Shown: positions 55,543 through 64,000 of the stretch, piece by piece
Layout of the letters: the number at the start of each line of letters is the position of its first letter
How positions within the stretch are numbered: position 1 is the first letter of the stretch
DNA from: Brevibacillus laterosporus DSM 25
GTDB lineage: Bacteria; Bacillota; Bacilli; Brevibacillales; Brevibacillaceae
DNA length: 64,000 bases
Reading direction: 5' to 3'
Assembly: GCF_002706795.1 (NCBI RefSeq)
Contig: NZ_CP017705.1
Span: forward strand, 186,001-250,000
Position numbers and translations under genes: made by a program
The notes under the pieces: model-generated
Database searches by the model: none
What the model was told of the DNA's origin: nothing
The model's input: the letters and a program-made list of their open reading frames with translations, nothing else

Positions 55543-55853
55543 TTAATTAGTCTTTTTTTTGCTAATTATTAGCCCCCACCATACAAGTAGGTATATGTAT
55601 CCTAAAATTGAATAAATAGTCCACATCTCTCCTTGTTGTAATTGATCGATTAAATATTCAAACTCATTTAACCCTTCTTGTCTTTCAATCTCATGAATTA
55701 AACCTATAAAGGGAATAGTACACACAAAAATAATTGTTAAACTAGATACTATTCTTAAAACCTTTTTTTAACAAGACTGGATATAGCACTTCTTAATGTT
55801 ATTAACAAAAATAAGTAATATATAGTCCAAAACCAATCTGGAAGAGTTTCCAC
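55543..55853 (-). pseudogene. Three-helix membrane protein, frameshifted
   Basis: GTG at 55853 (AAGGAG eleven bases before). ETLPDWFWTIYYLFLLITLR, then an A7 run near 55765 (A8 expected), then VLRIVSSLTIIFVCTIPFIG, YLIDQLQQGEMWTIYSILGY, LVWWGLIISKKK. Family unknown. Confidence 0.55.
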
Positions 55854-55919
55854 TTGTTTTTTCACTCCTTAGAAATCTCTTATCGAGATACATCCTAAAT
55901 ATACAAGTCAAAGCTAATA

Positions 55920-56993
55920 TTATTTGATGTTATCCACAAAATATATAGGGTCTTTGTTACCTAATACTAACCGATTTTTAAGGTCCAACTTTTTCGTGTC
56001 TCTTATAGAAATCACTGTTTTTTTATCAACATAAGATCTTGTAAAAACTTCTTCTGTCTCATAGTCCACATTTAGAATATCTTCATTTATACCTTTCTGT
56101 ATTACATTCATAGTTGGTACATCTTTTTCAAAAGAAATTTCAGCAAGAATATCAGTTTTCTTGTAGTCTGCTTTTATTTCCATATCCACGAGAATACGTT
56201 TTTTATCAAGCATGACATTTTTTTTGTATTTAACATTTTCTATGTTTTCGGAAAAACCTGATAGATTTACAGGATATGAATGGACGTTTAAATCACTATC
56301 TATTTCTACTATATCGCCGTTTTTCATAAATATGTACAATTTCTGATCTTCGCTTGTATAAGTAAAATAATTAGGTATTTGATCTAGCGTAACTTCTTTT
56401 AAAGCTTCTAAATTTCGATTAAATTTTTTAAGTTGTATACTGTTTTTTGTACTACTAAGAGTTTTATTAATTCCTACAACAATTATATAATTATCTAGCG
56501 TAGTAACAGTATGTGCTCTATAATTCTCAAGGGATTCAATGCACTTGTTCAATTTAATGTCACAAACTTCATTATTATTATTCTTATCAAGAACCGTTAT
56601 TATGTATTCAGATTTATCATCTTTGTGATATTTCTCTATAAACTTGTTTTGATTTGTATCAAATAAAGACAATTCTTTTTTCTTTGGGTTGTACTTCATT
56701 ACCTTTGTATCATCGGAATAAGCTCCGCTAGTAAAAAAGAAATTATCAGAATAATAAAAAACATCGGAAGGAGCGAAATGTTTATCTCTTATCATGAAAT
56801 TCTTAATGACTTTGCCGTCATCATCAACTTCTGATATATATCCCTCTTTCCCTAAAGGATTAATAAAATGGAATAATAGATAATCACCTTTGTTATCTGT
56901 TGAAAATTTCGTCAGATCATCTAACGGTTTATCCTGAACACATCCCCCGAGAAATATCGTAGAAATACAAAAAACAATAAGAGAATTTTTCAT
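55920..56993 (-). CDS. Lipoprotein, beta-propeller-like
   Basis: 357 residues from the ATG at 56993 (AGAGGGAG upstream). Lipobox FLGGC (Cys ~18). The mature chain repeats strand-rich ~45-residue units (DKGDYLLFHF-like, YYSDNFFFTSGAYSDDTKVM, TVTTLDNYIIVVGINKTLSS, LYIFMKNGDIVEIDSDLNVH). Anchored outside the cell membrane; function unknown. Confidence 0.7.
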   Translation of the reverse strand: MKNSLIVFCISTIFLGGCVQDKPLDDLTKFSTDNKGDYLLFHFINPLGKEGYISEVDDDGKVIKNFMIRDKHFAPSDVFYYSDNFFFTSGAYSDDTKVMKYNPKKKELSLFDTNQNKFIEKYHKDDKSEYIITVLDKNNNNEVCDIKLNKCIESLENYRAHTVTTLDNYIIVVGINKTLSSTKNSIQLKKFNRNLEALKEVTLDQIPNYFTYTSEDQKLYIFMKNGDIVEIDSDLNVHSYPVNLSGFSENIENVKYKKNVMLDKKRILVDMEIKADYKKTDILAEISFEKDVPTMNVIQKGINEDILNVDYETEEVFTRSYVDKKTVISIRDTKKLDLKNRLVLGNKDPIYFVDNIK

Positions 56994-57026
56994 TTCGCTT
57001 CTCCCTCTATAAAAATTACCATTGTG

Positions 57027-57058
57027 GGCGTGTCGGAAAATATTTTTCGACACGCCTA
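57027..57058 (-). terminator. Terminator
   Basis: GGCGTGTCG/CGACACGCC stem with an AT-rich loop that itself pairs, between the amidase fragment and the lipoprotein gene. Confidence 0.7.
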
Positions 57059-57081
57059 TTAACATGATTTAATACTTTAAA

Positions 57082-57375
57082 TTAATATGGATCGCTAATA
57101 TATTCCACTACATCCCAATCCGATATTATGCTAGCTGGAAGTACAATACCTAGGTATTCGTCTACTGAACCTATTCGGAAACCAGCATATTCCCAAGCTT
57201 TAAATACTAATTTAGAGCAGTACCAATTAGATTCGTTATTTAGGGAAGTTTTCAATTTATAGGGCTTACCTATTTGATCTCTGGCATAAGAAACCGCTTT
57301 TCGATAATCGGAAGCTGAAGCACCTTTGACATAATACTGTGCTTCGTCATCAACAGTTCCACCGTGGGATATACA
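57082..57375 (-). pseudogene. YiiX/C92-like amidase, N-terminally truncated
   Basis: SHGGTVDDEAQYYVKG (family His), YRKAVSYARDQIGKPYKLKT, NWYCSKLVFKAWEYAG (catalytic Cys), VLPASIISDWDVVEYISDPY. The permuted papain-like NlpC/P60 layout is clear; a TAA sits just before the first residues, so the N-terminus and signal are lost. Confidence 0.7.
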
Positions 57376-57604
57376 TTACATCCTTATGTAGTTTATATCC
57401 ATTTTTTCTTTTGCGGTTTCAATTAGACTTTCCTTTTTTTTCTTAATTCTATGAACCGGTTCGTAAAAAACATATCATATACAAAAAGGGAATTTTGTAG
57501 AATTTTGTCGCATAGTAACATTTTAAAAAAATGTTCATTTTTTGTTCACTTTTTTCCATATTTTTTTAAAATAGCATATTGTTTTTATTTTTAGAGGTAT
57601 ACCA

Positions 57605-57688
57605 ATGAAATTCAAATCAATTTTAGTACTATTTTTTATATTATTTATGGCTATTGGAGTTATTAATTGGCTAATTCCCCTAAAATAA
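57605..57688 (+). CDS. Putative 27-residue transmembrane peptide
   Basis: AGAGG ten bases before an ATG; KFKSILVLFFILFMAIGVIN then WLIPLK and stop. Almost entirely one membrane helix, like type I toxins or small membrane regulators. No antisense RNA signal detected. Weak support. Confidence 0.3.
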   Translation: MKFKSILVLFFILFMAIGVINWLIPLK

Positions 57689-57806
57689 ATGTAAAGTATT
57701 AGGCTTATTAGACATTGTTCTGAACTCTCTATACAATCCGTGTAATATATTAACTTTAACAAAAAAAGAAGCTCAACTTGCAGCCTCAGAATTTGAGAAA
57801 AAAATA

Positions 57807-58790
57807 ATGGGCGGGTTTGAGCAAATAGACATTCCCCTTTCAGAGTATTTATTAATCTGGCTGAATGAATATAAACAAGGGACAATTCGAAAAAATACCT
57901 TTGTACTCCACAAAAGGAATATCGAGAAACATATCATTCCTTTTTTCGGCCGGATATTATTAGAAAAAGTAAAACCTATTATGTATCAGAAATTTTTGAA
58001 TCAACTATTTGATAAAGGCTACAGCAAACGCTCAGTTGAGTTAGTACACTCTACCATGCATAATGCAATGAGCAGAGCTGTTACATTAGGGAAGATTGAG
58101 AAAAATCCATGTATCGGTGCAACTATTAAAGGTCAACAAAAAGTACAGACTTTAAAATTTATGGAGTCAAAAGATATACCCTTTTTTTTGCAACAAGCTT
58201 ATCAATATAATTACATCTATTGGATTTACTTCAAGCTTTTAATTGAGACAGGGATGCGAAAAGGTGAAGCTGCTGCACTTCAATGGTCTGACATTGATTT
58301 AAAACAAATGACCATCAGCATCAACAAAACGCTCGATTTTTCTGCCACGGATAGACGTGAGCTCTTTGGTGATACAAAAACCTATCACTCTGTTAGAACG
58401 ATTCATATTAGTAAAAACTTAGTTAATGATTTGATCAATCATGCAAAATATCAAAATCAAAACAAGTTAGCGCTAAACGATCTCTACCATCACGATCTTA
58501 ACCTGGTTCTATGTAGAAATGATGGGAGCTTCATTCCTAAATCTTCTCTATTCAACGCATTCTCAAGGATTTTAACAAGAGCAGGCATCCTCTCAATGCC
58601 CATTCATTCTTTACGACACACTCACGCAGTTTTGCTTTTAGAAACAGGAGTAGATATGAAATACATTCAAGAGCGTCTCGGACACGGCAACCTTCGAATC
58701 ACATCAGACGTATACGCCCACATATCTAAAAAAATCGAAACTGATTCGATAAGCAAATTCGAAGAGTATATGCAAAATATTTACGACTAA
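57807..58790 (+). CDS. Tyrosine recombinase/phage integrase, N-terminally trimmed
   Basis: 327 residues. SAM-like core-binding domain (SEYLLIWLNEYKQGTIRKNT) and catalytic domain with Arg in GMRKGEAAALQW, HSLRHTH (H-x-x-R), LGHGNLRITSDVYAH (His, Tyr). The frame continues upstream as KKEAQLAASEFEKK, but the AP2-like arm before that is missing. All catalytic residues present. Last gene of the mobile region, next to glnA. Confidence 0.88.
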   Translation: MGGFEQIDIPLSEYLLIWLNEYKQGTIRKNTFVLHKRNIEKHIIPFFGRILLEKVKPIMYQKFLNQLFDKGYSKRSVELVHSTMHNAMSRAVTLGKIEKNPCIGATIKGQQKVQTLKFMESKDIPFFLQQAYQYNYIYWIYFKLLIETGMRKGEAAALQWSDIDLKQMTISINKTLDFSATDRRELFGDTKTYHSVRTIHISKNLVNDLINHAKYQNQNKLALNDLYHHDLNLVLCRNDGSFIPKSSLFNAFSRILTRAGILSMPIHSLRHTHAVLLLETGVDMKYIQERLGHGNLRITSDVYAHISKKIETDSISKFEEYMQNIYD

Positions 58791-58867
58791 TTGAAAAAAA
58801 TGTGGGTGTTTTGTGGGTGCGTATGTGGGTGCAGACTTTTTCAACCCTATAACCCACAAACAAGAAA

Positions 58868-58895
58868 AACCCTCACGCCTACAGGCGCAAGGGTT
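58868..58895 (-). terminator. Terminator of glnA
   Basis: AACCCT...GCCT/AGGC...AGGGTT hairpin reading into TTTTTC on the minus strand, eight bases past the stop. Confidence 0.85.
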
Positions 58896-58902
58896 CTGAC
58901 GA

Positions 58903-60237
58903 TTAATACGTATTCATGTATTGGCTACGCTCCCACTCGTGAACACGTGTACGGAACATATCCCATTCGATTTCTTTCGCTTCAATGAAGTGTAACGATG
59001 CATGCTCACCAAGCGCTTCACAGATAACACTATCCGCTTTCAGACACTCGATCGCCTCTTTTAACGTAGATGGCAAGCTATCAATACCGTTTGCTTCGCG
59101 ATCAGCTTCATTCATCACATAGATGTTACGATCAACAGCAGGTTGCAATTTTAATTTGTTCTTAATTCCATCCAAACCGGCTTTTAGCATAACGGCTAAT
59201 GCCAAGTATGGGTTCGCTGCTGGATCAGGATTACGCACTTCTAAGCGAGTGCCCATTCCACGTGAAGCAGGAATACGTACTAATGGAGAACGGTTTTTTG
59301 CAGACCATGCCACGTAGCAAGGCGCTTCATAGCCTGGCACGAGACGCTTGTAAGAGTTAACTAGTGGATTCGTAATTGCCGCAAACCCTCTTGCATGCTT
59401 CAACAGACCAGCTAGATAGTATTTTGCTGTTTGACTTAGACCTAGCTCATCAGATTCATCATAGAATGCATTTTCTTTACCAATAAATAAAGATTGGTGA
59501 GCATGCATACCAGAACCACTTACACCAAACATCGGCTTTGGCATAAAGGTTGCGTGCAACCCATGTTGACGAGCAATCGTTTTAACAACCAGTTTGAACG
59601 TTAGAATTTGATCAGCTGCTTGCAAAGCATTTGCATATTTAAAATCAATTTCATGTTGTCCTGGTGCTACTTCATGGTGAGAAGCTTCAATTTCAAAACC
59701 CATTTTCTCCAAGGTTAACACGATATCACGGCGACAGTTTTCACCCAAGTCTAATGGTGCGAAGTCAAAATATCCACCTTGATCATTCAAATCGAGAGTA
59801 GGTTCGCCTTTCTCATCAATTTTAAACAAGAAGAATTCAGGCTCTGGACCAACATTAAAATCCGTAAAGCCTAGCTCTTCTGCTTCTTTCATTACCTTTT
59901 TCAAAATATAGCGGGGATCACCTTCAAACGGCTTACCATCCGGCATATACACATCACAGATCAAACGAGCCACTTTTCCGAATTCAGTTCCCCACGGGAA
60001 TACTACCCATGTGTCAAGATCTGGGAAAAGATACATATCAGACTCTTCAATGCGCACGAAACCCTCAATGGAAGATCCGTCAAACATCATTTTGTTGTCT
60101 AACGCTTTTGGCAATTGAGAAATCGGAATCTCAATATTCTTACTGATACCCATTAGATCAGTAAATTGCAAACGGATATACTTCACATTCTCTTCATCAG
60201 CAAAACGCATAATGTCTTCTTTCGTATAACGGCTCAT
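58903..60237 (-). CDS. glnA: Glutamine synthetase, type I-alpha
   Basis: 444 residues, GAGGAAGAG before the ATG at 60237. [30 protein letters not shown] (substrate loop), [27 protein letters not shown] (ATP/metal), [20 protein letters not shown]. Lacks the adenylylation Tyr context of GS-beta, matching Firmicute enzymes controlled by feedback and GlnR. Makes glutamine from glutamate and ammonia in the cytosol. 48 bases after glnR. Confidence 0.98.
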   Translation of the reverse strand: MSRYTKEDIMRFADEENVKYIRLQFTDLMGISKNIEIPISQLPKALDNKMMFDGSSIEGFVRIEESDMYLFPDLDTWVVFPWGTEFGKVARLICDVYMPDGKPFEGDPRYILKKVMKEAEELGFTDFNVGPEPEFFLFKIDEKGEPTLDLNDQGGYFDFAPLDLGENCRRDIVLTLEKMGFEIEASHHEVAPGQHEIDFKYANALQAADQILTFKLVVKTIARQHGLHATFMPKPMFGVSGSGMHAHQSLFIGKENAFYDESDELGLSQTAKYYLAGLLKHARGFAAITNPLVNSYKRLVPGYEAPCYVAWSAKNRSPLVRIPASRGMGTRLEVRNPDPAANPYLALAVMLKAGLDGIKNKLKLQPAVDRNIYVMNEADREANGIDSLPSTLKEAIECLKADSVICEALGEHASLHFIEAKEIEWDMFRTRVHEWERSQYMNTY

Positions 60238-60285
60238 TCTCTCTTCCTCCTCGACCAAATCCATTAATTTTTTGTACCCATCTAT

Positions 60286-60693
60286 CTAGTGGAAGAACCT
60301 AGAAAGTTCTCCACGAATCAATGCCGATTCACCTAAGCGATTGGCACTGGGGTTTATCACTTGTTGTTTCAATAATTGCAATAGTTCCTTCTTCTCCATT
60401 TGTGGACGAGCTGCCGTTTTGTCTGGTAGGATCGGCGCTTCTACCACAGGCTCTTTCATTTGGATCACCTGTTTAATTCCAGCGATATTTAGGCCCTTAT
60501 CAATCAGTTCTTTAATTTCTAACAGACGATCTACATCATTAAACGAGAATAACCGCTGCTTTCCGTCTGTGCGAACTGGTGTAACTAACCCGTGTTGTTC
60601 ATAATACCGGATCTGTCGGGCAGTCAGATCTGTTAACTTCATGACGATACCTATGGGAAAAAGGGCCATGTTGCGACGAATTTCATCACTCAT
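60286..60693 (-). CDS. glnR: GlnR, MerR-family nitrogen regulator
   Basis: 135 residues from the ATG at 60693 (AAGGGG upstream). Winged HTH FPIGIVMKLTDLTARQIRYY and RL-FSFNDVDRLLEI, and a C-terminal tail ANRLGESALIRGELSRFFH, the part that senses glutamine synthetase. Represses its own operon with glnA under nitrogen excess. Confidence 0.97.
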   Translation of the reverse strand: MSDEIRRNMALFPIGIVMKLTDLTARQIRYYEQHGLVTPVRTDGKQRLFSFNDVDRLLEIKELIDKGLNIAGIKQVIQMKEPVVEAPILPDKTAARPQMEKKELLQLLKQQVINPSANRLGESALIRGELSRFFH

Positions 60694-60742
60694 CTTGCTT
60701 CCCCTTCCTGCCAATCAATTTATTCAAATTTGTTATGTTCAA

Positions 60743-60792
60743 ATTCTAACTGATAGCAGATTATCTGTCAATACATGTTAGATAACCTGACA
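60743..60792 (-). promoter_or_regulatory. Promoter and GlnR/TnrA box of glnRA
   Basis: Minus strand TTGACA (60771-60766), 17-base spacer, TAGAAT (60748-60743). The palindrome TGTTA-N7-TGACA (60776-60792) fits the GlnR/TnrA consensus TGTNAN7TNACA and lies just upstream of the -35. Confidence 0.85.
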
Positions 60793-60896
60793 TGACTTTT
60801 TTAATTTAAGAAAAAAACATGTCCTCGACTATCTCTTGACTACCTTATACACGGTAGACAGTAAGACAATCAGAGAACATGCTCCCTTTTACGGTA

Positions 60897-63287
60897 TTAT
60901 CTTATCAATTTTAATGATTGCTCGATCCCATACATTTTCACATACTCTTCCAAAATTTGCTTTGCAATTGGTCCAGACATATCAGCGCCATGTCCGCCAC
61001 CTGGTACAACTACAGCAAATGCAATTTGCGGGTTATTAACAGGTGCATATCCAACAATCAACGCATTGTCTGTGTTTCCACCAGTTTGTGCTGTTCCTGT
61101 TTTAGCTGCCACAGGAAAAGGAAAATCTTTAAAATTCCGATACGCAGTACCATTGGGCTGTGTTACCTTGGCCATCCCTTCCTGAGCTACCTTTATCCAC
61201 TTGGGATCTATATCCACTTTATTTATGACGTATGGCTTCACTTTGGTCAACAGTGTTCGATCTGCTGGATTACTTGCTCCCTTACGTATCTCCTTGACTA
61301 CATGGGGTTTGATTCGATAACCCCCATTTGCGATTGTACTTACATACTGACAAAGTTGCATGGGCGTAAAATTATTATATTGACCGATAAATGCATCTAC
61401 TAAATTCCCTAAATATTTGTCGTCCGCTCGATATCCTGTCTTCTCTCCCGGAAGATCGATTCCCGTTTTTACACCCAATCCAAATTGACTGTTATAGTAA
61501 TCTAACACCTCAAATTGTTCGCTATAATGCTTGCCCTCACGATTGCCCTTTCTCGCTAGACGAAGTCCCATTTCATACATGTAGGTATTATTAGATACTT
61601 GCAAGGCCCTTCTCGCATCTACCGCACCATGTCCAGAGCGTAACCAGTTATTTTTAAATCGATTCCCGACATAAATACCTCCTCTGTCCATGATTGTCTC
61701 AGAAGGTGAAACCAGCCCTTCCTGTAATGCAAGCATGACGGATACAGGTTTTACTGTCGAGCCTGGTGCATAAGCTCCTCGAGTAATTTTATTATCTTCA
61801 TAGGGCAAGATATCAGTTTTATACACTTTACTAAATGTCTCTCGATCATAATATAAATTCAAATCATAGTCAGGATAATTTGCCAAGGCTAATATTTCTC
61901 CCGTACTAGGAACCATCACCACCGCATGCCCTACTTTCAGATTTTTCTGCGAAAGACTTTTATGAAGAATCTCCTCTACTTTATCTTGAAATCTCCAGTC
62001 CAAAGTAAGAATTAGATCATTTCCCGGCTCTGCGATACGCTTTATGGTTTCATTGACAAATTCCGAATTTCGATTTACCTGTACAGCCATGGCACCATTC
62101 TTCCCCCGTAGCTGCGACTCGTAATAATTTTCTAAACCAGCTACACCAACTAATTCATTCCCAGAATATTGTTTAGATTTATACTCCTTGACAAATTGAG
62201 GATCAATTGAATTTATATACCCTAAAATGTGTGTCGCAAGTGGCCCTCCGTTCGCATCAGTTTTTACTTTCCTTAGCGGCTCCACCTCTACATAAACACC
62301 AGGTAATTCGACTAACCGCTCCTCAATCCGTGCATCTTCAAACGCTGTGATATTTCGCTTTATCTGCCTTGGCATGAAGGCGGGTACACCCATTCCTACC
62401 ATACGCTCTAAAACAAGCAGTTTTCGCCATGTCTGCTCGCGTTGTAAAGCAGAGTGGCCTAGCTTTACATCTAGGAAAAAGAAGCGTGCATTTTCAATTA
62501 GCTTTCGATCACTCTGCTTAGTAACAGGTGTCTCACGTAAAATCTCCATGGAACTTTTTATTTTGCGAACGAGGTCATCTGCCTGTTTTTTTTCAAAATG
62601 ATAAGGAAAAGAAATCTGCTGTTTTATAATCTCGGTAAGTAATACCCGATCATTTGAACCTTGCTCATTCGGCAAGGTCTTCCCTGTTTTTTTTCGTAAC
62701 AGTTCTAGGGCCTGAGTTCGTTCTACATCGGTAAAGACATACTTGATGGGTACATGTACTTCTTTTGCTATGCTAAATAATTCAACAGGTTGTAATGGAT
62801 CGATTCTCTCTGGTGAAGGTAATGCATCTAATTTTATCTGTATTTGCGTTCGCAATCTCTGACGTTCCTCAGGAGTTAACATGATAGGAAAGCTAGCCTG
62901 TAGCTGAATCCCTAAATCAGCAAGCTTCCTATCATCACCTCGCTCCTCTTGCTTCCAATCCAACAAGGTAGCCAGATCCTCAGCTACTTTCTCCTTGTTA
63001 ATTTTCTCTTCTGGTTTGTCCATAAATTTCACAGTGAATACAGGCTTGTTATCAACAAGCACTACGCCATTACGATCTAAAATATGACCTCTTGGAGCCG
63101 GGATCGGAAGTTCTTTTAGACTGTATTTCTCCAATTCTTGTGCAAATAACTCTCCTTGGACAACTTGAACATATGCTAGCCGTAAAATGACAACTACAAA
63201 ACAGATAAAGACAGCTAAAAACATAATATTTACACGGAATAATATTTCCGGGTCTTTTTGTCGCTGTTGGTCTGGTTCAATTTGCAT
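60897..63287 (-). CDS. Class B penicillin-binding protein (PBP2 type)
   Basis: 796 residues. One membrane anchor (IMFLAVFICFVVVILRLAYV, 21-40), dimerisation motif PIPAPRGHILDRNG, large pedestal domain (about 85-370, longer than usual), and transpeptidase motifs STVK (510-513), SNN (565-567) and KTGT (729-732). Cross-links peptidoglycan during elongation or sporulation. A hairpin GACTACC/GGTAGAC (60838-60859) follows. It lies between ynbB and glnR, where B. subtilis has no gene. Confidence 0.95.
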   Translation of the reverse strand: MQIEPDQQRQKDPEILFRVNIMFLAVFICFVVVILRLAYVQVVQGELFAQELEKYSLKELPIPAPRGHILDRNGVVLVDNKPVFTVKFMDKPEEKINKEKVAEDLATLLDWKQEERGDDRKLADLGIQLQASFPIMLTPEERQRLRTQIQIKLDALPSPERIDPLQPVELFSIAKEVHVPIKYVFTDVERTQALELLRKKTGKTLPNEQGSNDRVLLTEIIKQQISFPYHFEKKQADDLVRKIKSSMEILRETPVTKQSDRKLIENARFFFLDVKLGHSALQREQTWRKLLVLERMVGMGVPAFMPRQIKRNITAFEDARIEERLVELPGVYVEVEPLRKVKTDANGGPLATHILGYINSIDPQFVKEYKSKQYSGNELVGVAGLENYYESQLRGKNGAMAVQVNRNSEFVNETIKRIAEPGNDLILTLDWRFQDKVEEILHKSLSQKNLKVGHAVVMVPSTGEILALANYPDYDLNLYYDRETFSKVYKTDILPYEDNKITRGAYAPGSTVKPVSVMLALQEGLVSPSETIMDRGGIYVGNRFKNNWLRSGHGAVDARRALQVSNNTYMYEMGLRLARKGNREGKHYSEQFEVLDYYNSQFGLGVKTGIDLPGEKTGYRADDKYLGNLVDAFIGQYNNFTPMQLCQYVSTIANGGYRIKPHVVKEIRKGASNPADRTLLTKVKPYVINKVDIDPKWIKVAQEGMAKVTQPNGTAYRNFKDFPFPVAAKTGTAQTGGNTDNALIVGYAPVNNPQIAFAVVVPGGGHGADMSGPIAKQILEEYVKMYGIEQSLKLIR

Positions 63288-63415
63288 GACTTCACCGCAT
63301 TCCTTGTCATATATCCCTTCCTTATTAATATACCAAAATATTCCATATATTCCATCAGATTAGTGGAAAAACCTGTAATTCTTGACTAACCTTCACGATT
63401 ACCACATACAAAAAA

Positions 63416-63446
63416 ACAGCTATAAATGATGTTCATTCATAGCTGT
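63416..63446 (-). terminator. Terminator of ynbB
   Basis: ACAGCTAT/ATAGCTGT extended by ATGA/TTCAT pairs, reading into TTTTTTTG on the minus strand, 33 bases after the stop. Confidence 0.85.
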
Positions 63447-63478
63447 CTGCACAATTGTATAAAAATCATAGTAAAATG

Positions 63479-64000
63479 CTATAAATCAAGTAAGCCTTTT
63501 GCAATCATACCATCTAAAGCTGTTAAAATTCCCACTTTTACATGCGAGTAAGTAAGACCACCTTGTACAAAGCCTAAATAAGGCGCACGTAGGGGACCAT
63601 CAGCAGAAAACTCAATACTAGCACCTTGAATAAAGGTACCCGCTGCCATGATCACCTCATCGGCATAGCCTGGCATAGGACTAGGATAAGGTGTTACGTG
63701 TGAATCTACAGGTGCTGCCTTCTGAATACCTTGGCAGAAGGTTATTAATCGTTCAGCACTTCCAAATTCAACCGACTGAATTAAATCAGTTCGTGGTTCA
63801 TGCCACAATGGATCAGTACGGAAGCCCAGCTTTTCCAACATTGCAGACGAGAAGATCGCCCCTTTTAACGCTTCACCTACTACATGCGGAGCTAAGAAGA
63901 ATCCTTGGAACATCTCCAATAAGGAGTATAATGACGCTCCTCCCTCCGCTCCAATCCCAGGAGCTGCCATACGATAAGACGCCATTGTAACCAGATCCTC
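63479..64000 (-). CDS. ynbB: YnbB, methionine gamma-lyase/aluminium-resistance family (5'-partial)
   Basis: The frame runs off the window. C-terminal ~174 residues: EGGASLYSLLEMFQGFFLAP, HVVGEALKGAIFSSAMLEKL, VTPYPSPMPGYADEVIMAAG, TFIQGASIEFSADGPLRAPY. Matches YnbB, a fold-type I PLP enzyme of the cystathionine gamma-synthase superfamily; the PLP lysine lies outside. The gene neighbours glnRA in Bacillales. Confidence 0.93.
   Translation of the reverse strand, partial: EDLVTMASYRMAAPGIGAEGGASLYSLLEMFQGFFLAPHVVGEALKGAIFSSAMLEKLGFRTDPLWHEPRTDLIQSVEFGSAERLITFCQGIQKAAPVDSHVTPYPSPMPGYADEVIMAAGTFIQGASIEFSADGPLRAPYLGFVQGGLTYSHVKVGILTALDGMIAKGLLDL

Noticed and set aside
57535..57885. Minus-strand 116-residue frame in an AT-rich spacer
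   Set aside because: Low-complexity, no ribosome site, overlaps the integrase start; likely chance.

Overview
ORGANISM. The window is AT-rich, low-GC Gram-positive DNA. It carries Shine-Dalgarno sites of the AGGAGG type, frequent TTG and GTG starts, a T-box riboswitch, spore-surface and spore-coat genes, a Spo0E-type phosphatase and the Bacillales block ynbB-glnR-glnA. A lethal-factor/ADP-ribosyltransferase toxin at the left edge together with many decayed secreted proteins suggests Paenibacillaceae, most likely a Brevibacillus close to B. laterosporus. That identification is inference from gene content and no database was consulted.

LAYOUT. 1-1.3 kb: 3' part of a Certhrax-like ADP-ribosyltransferase toxin. 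1.8-10.4 kb (minus strand): a compact seven-gene operon with two radical SAM/SPASM enzymes, a 53-residue precursor ending in a CC-x5-CC core, an M50 metalloprotease with a PqqD-like N-terminus, a MacB-type ABC ATPase and permease, and a CPBP (CAAX) protease. I read it as a complete RiPP biosynthesis and export cluster, and it is the best candidate for an undescribed system. 11-14.2 kb: YqeB-like membrane protein, a TetR regulator with its operator, and broken hydrolase and secreted-protein genes. 14.4-17.8 kb: an ileS controlled by an Ile-specific T-box. 18.3-26.4 kb: a degenerate SDR, a BclA-like collagen protein, an EamA transporter, a GntR-ABC operon, and a hydrolase/TetR divergent pair. 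26.5-36.7 kb: GNAT, small secreted paralogues, a Fur-regulated siderophore-binding lipoprotein, a WG-repeat protein, a LolA-like protein, glycerol dehydrogenase, and many fragments.

36.9-58.8 kb is a graveyard of mobile and prophage DNA: a broken RRNPP-type quorum-sensing receptor followed by an intact peptide gene, Spo0E, a holin/GH25 lysin remnant, broken terminase small subunit, HNH endonuclease and ArpU genes, an IS3 remnant and a truncated tyrosine integrase. Embedded in it is a GC-richer island (about 46.7-49.0 kb) with an MBL-fold lipoprotein, a DsbA/FrnE-like oxidoreductase and a frameshifted Rrf2 regulator, with matching palindromic operators at two promoters. A frameshifted bacteriocin-like gene coupled to a small membrane protein follows. 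From 58.9 kb the chromosome backbone returns: glnA, glnR with a GlnR/TnrA box, a class B penicillin-binding protein, and the 5'-truncated ynbB.

HOW IT WORKS TOGETHER. In the RiPP operon the two rSAM enzymes (translationally coupled by a 4-base overlap) would modify the Cys-rich core, one or both membrane proteases would remove the leader, and the FtsX-type ABC pair would export the product or give immunity. Several short dispersed repeats (families A and B and a duplicated 250-300 bp segment) link the decayed regions and show that DNA was copied within this stretch. Many lesions are single-base changes in homopolymers, so sequencing error cannot be excluded for each of them individually.
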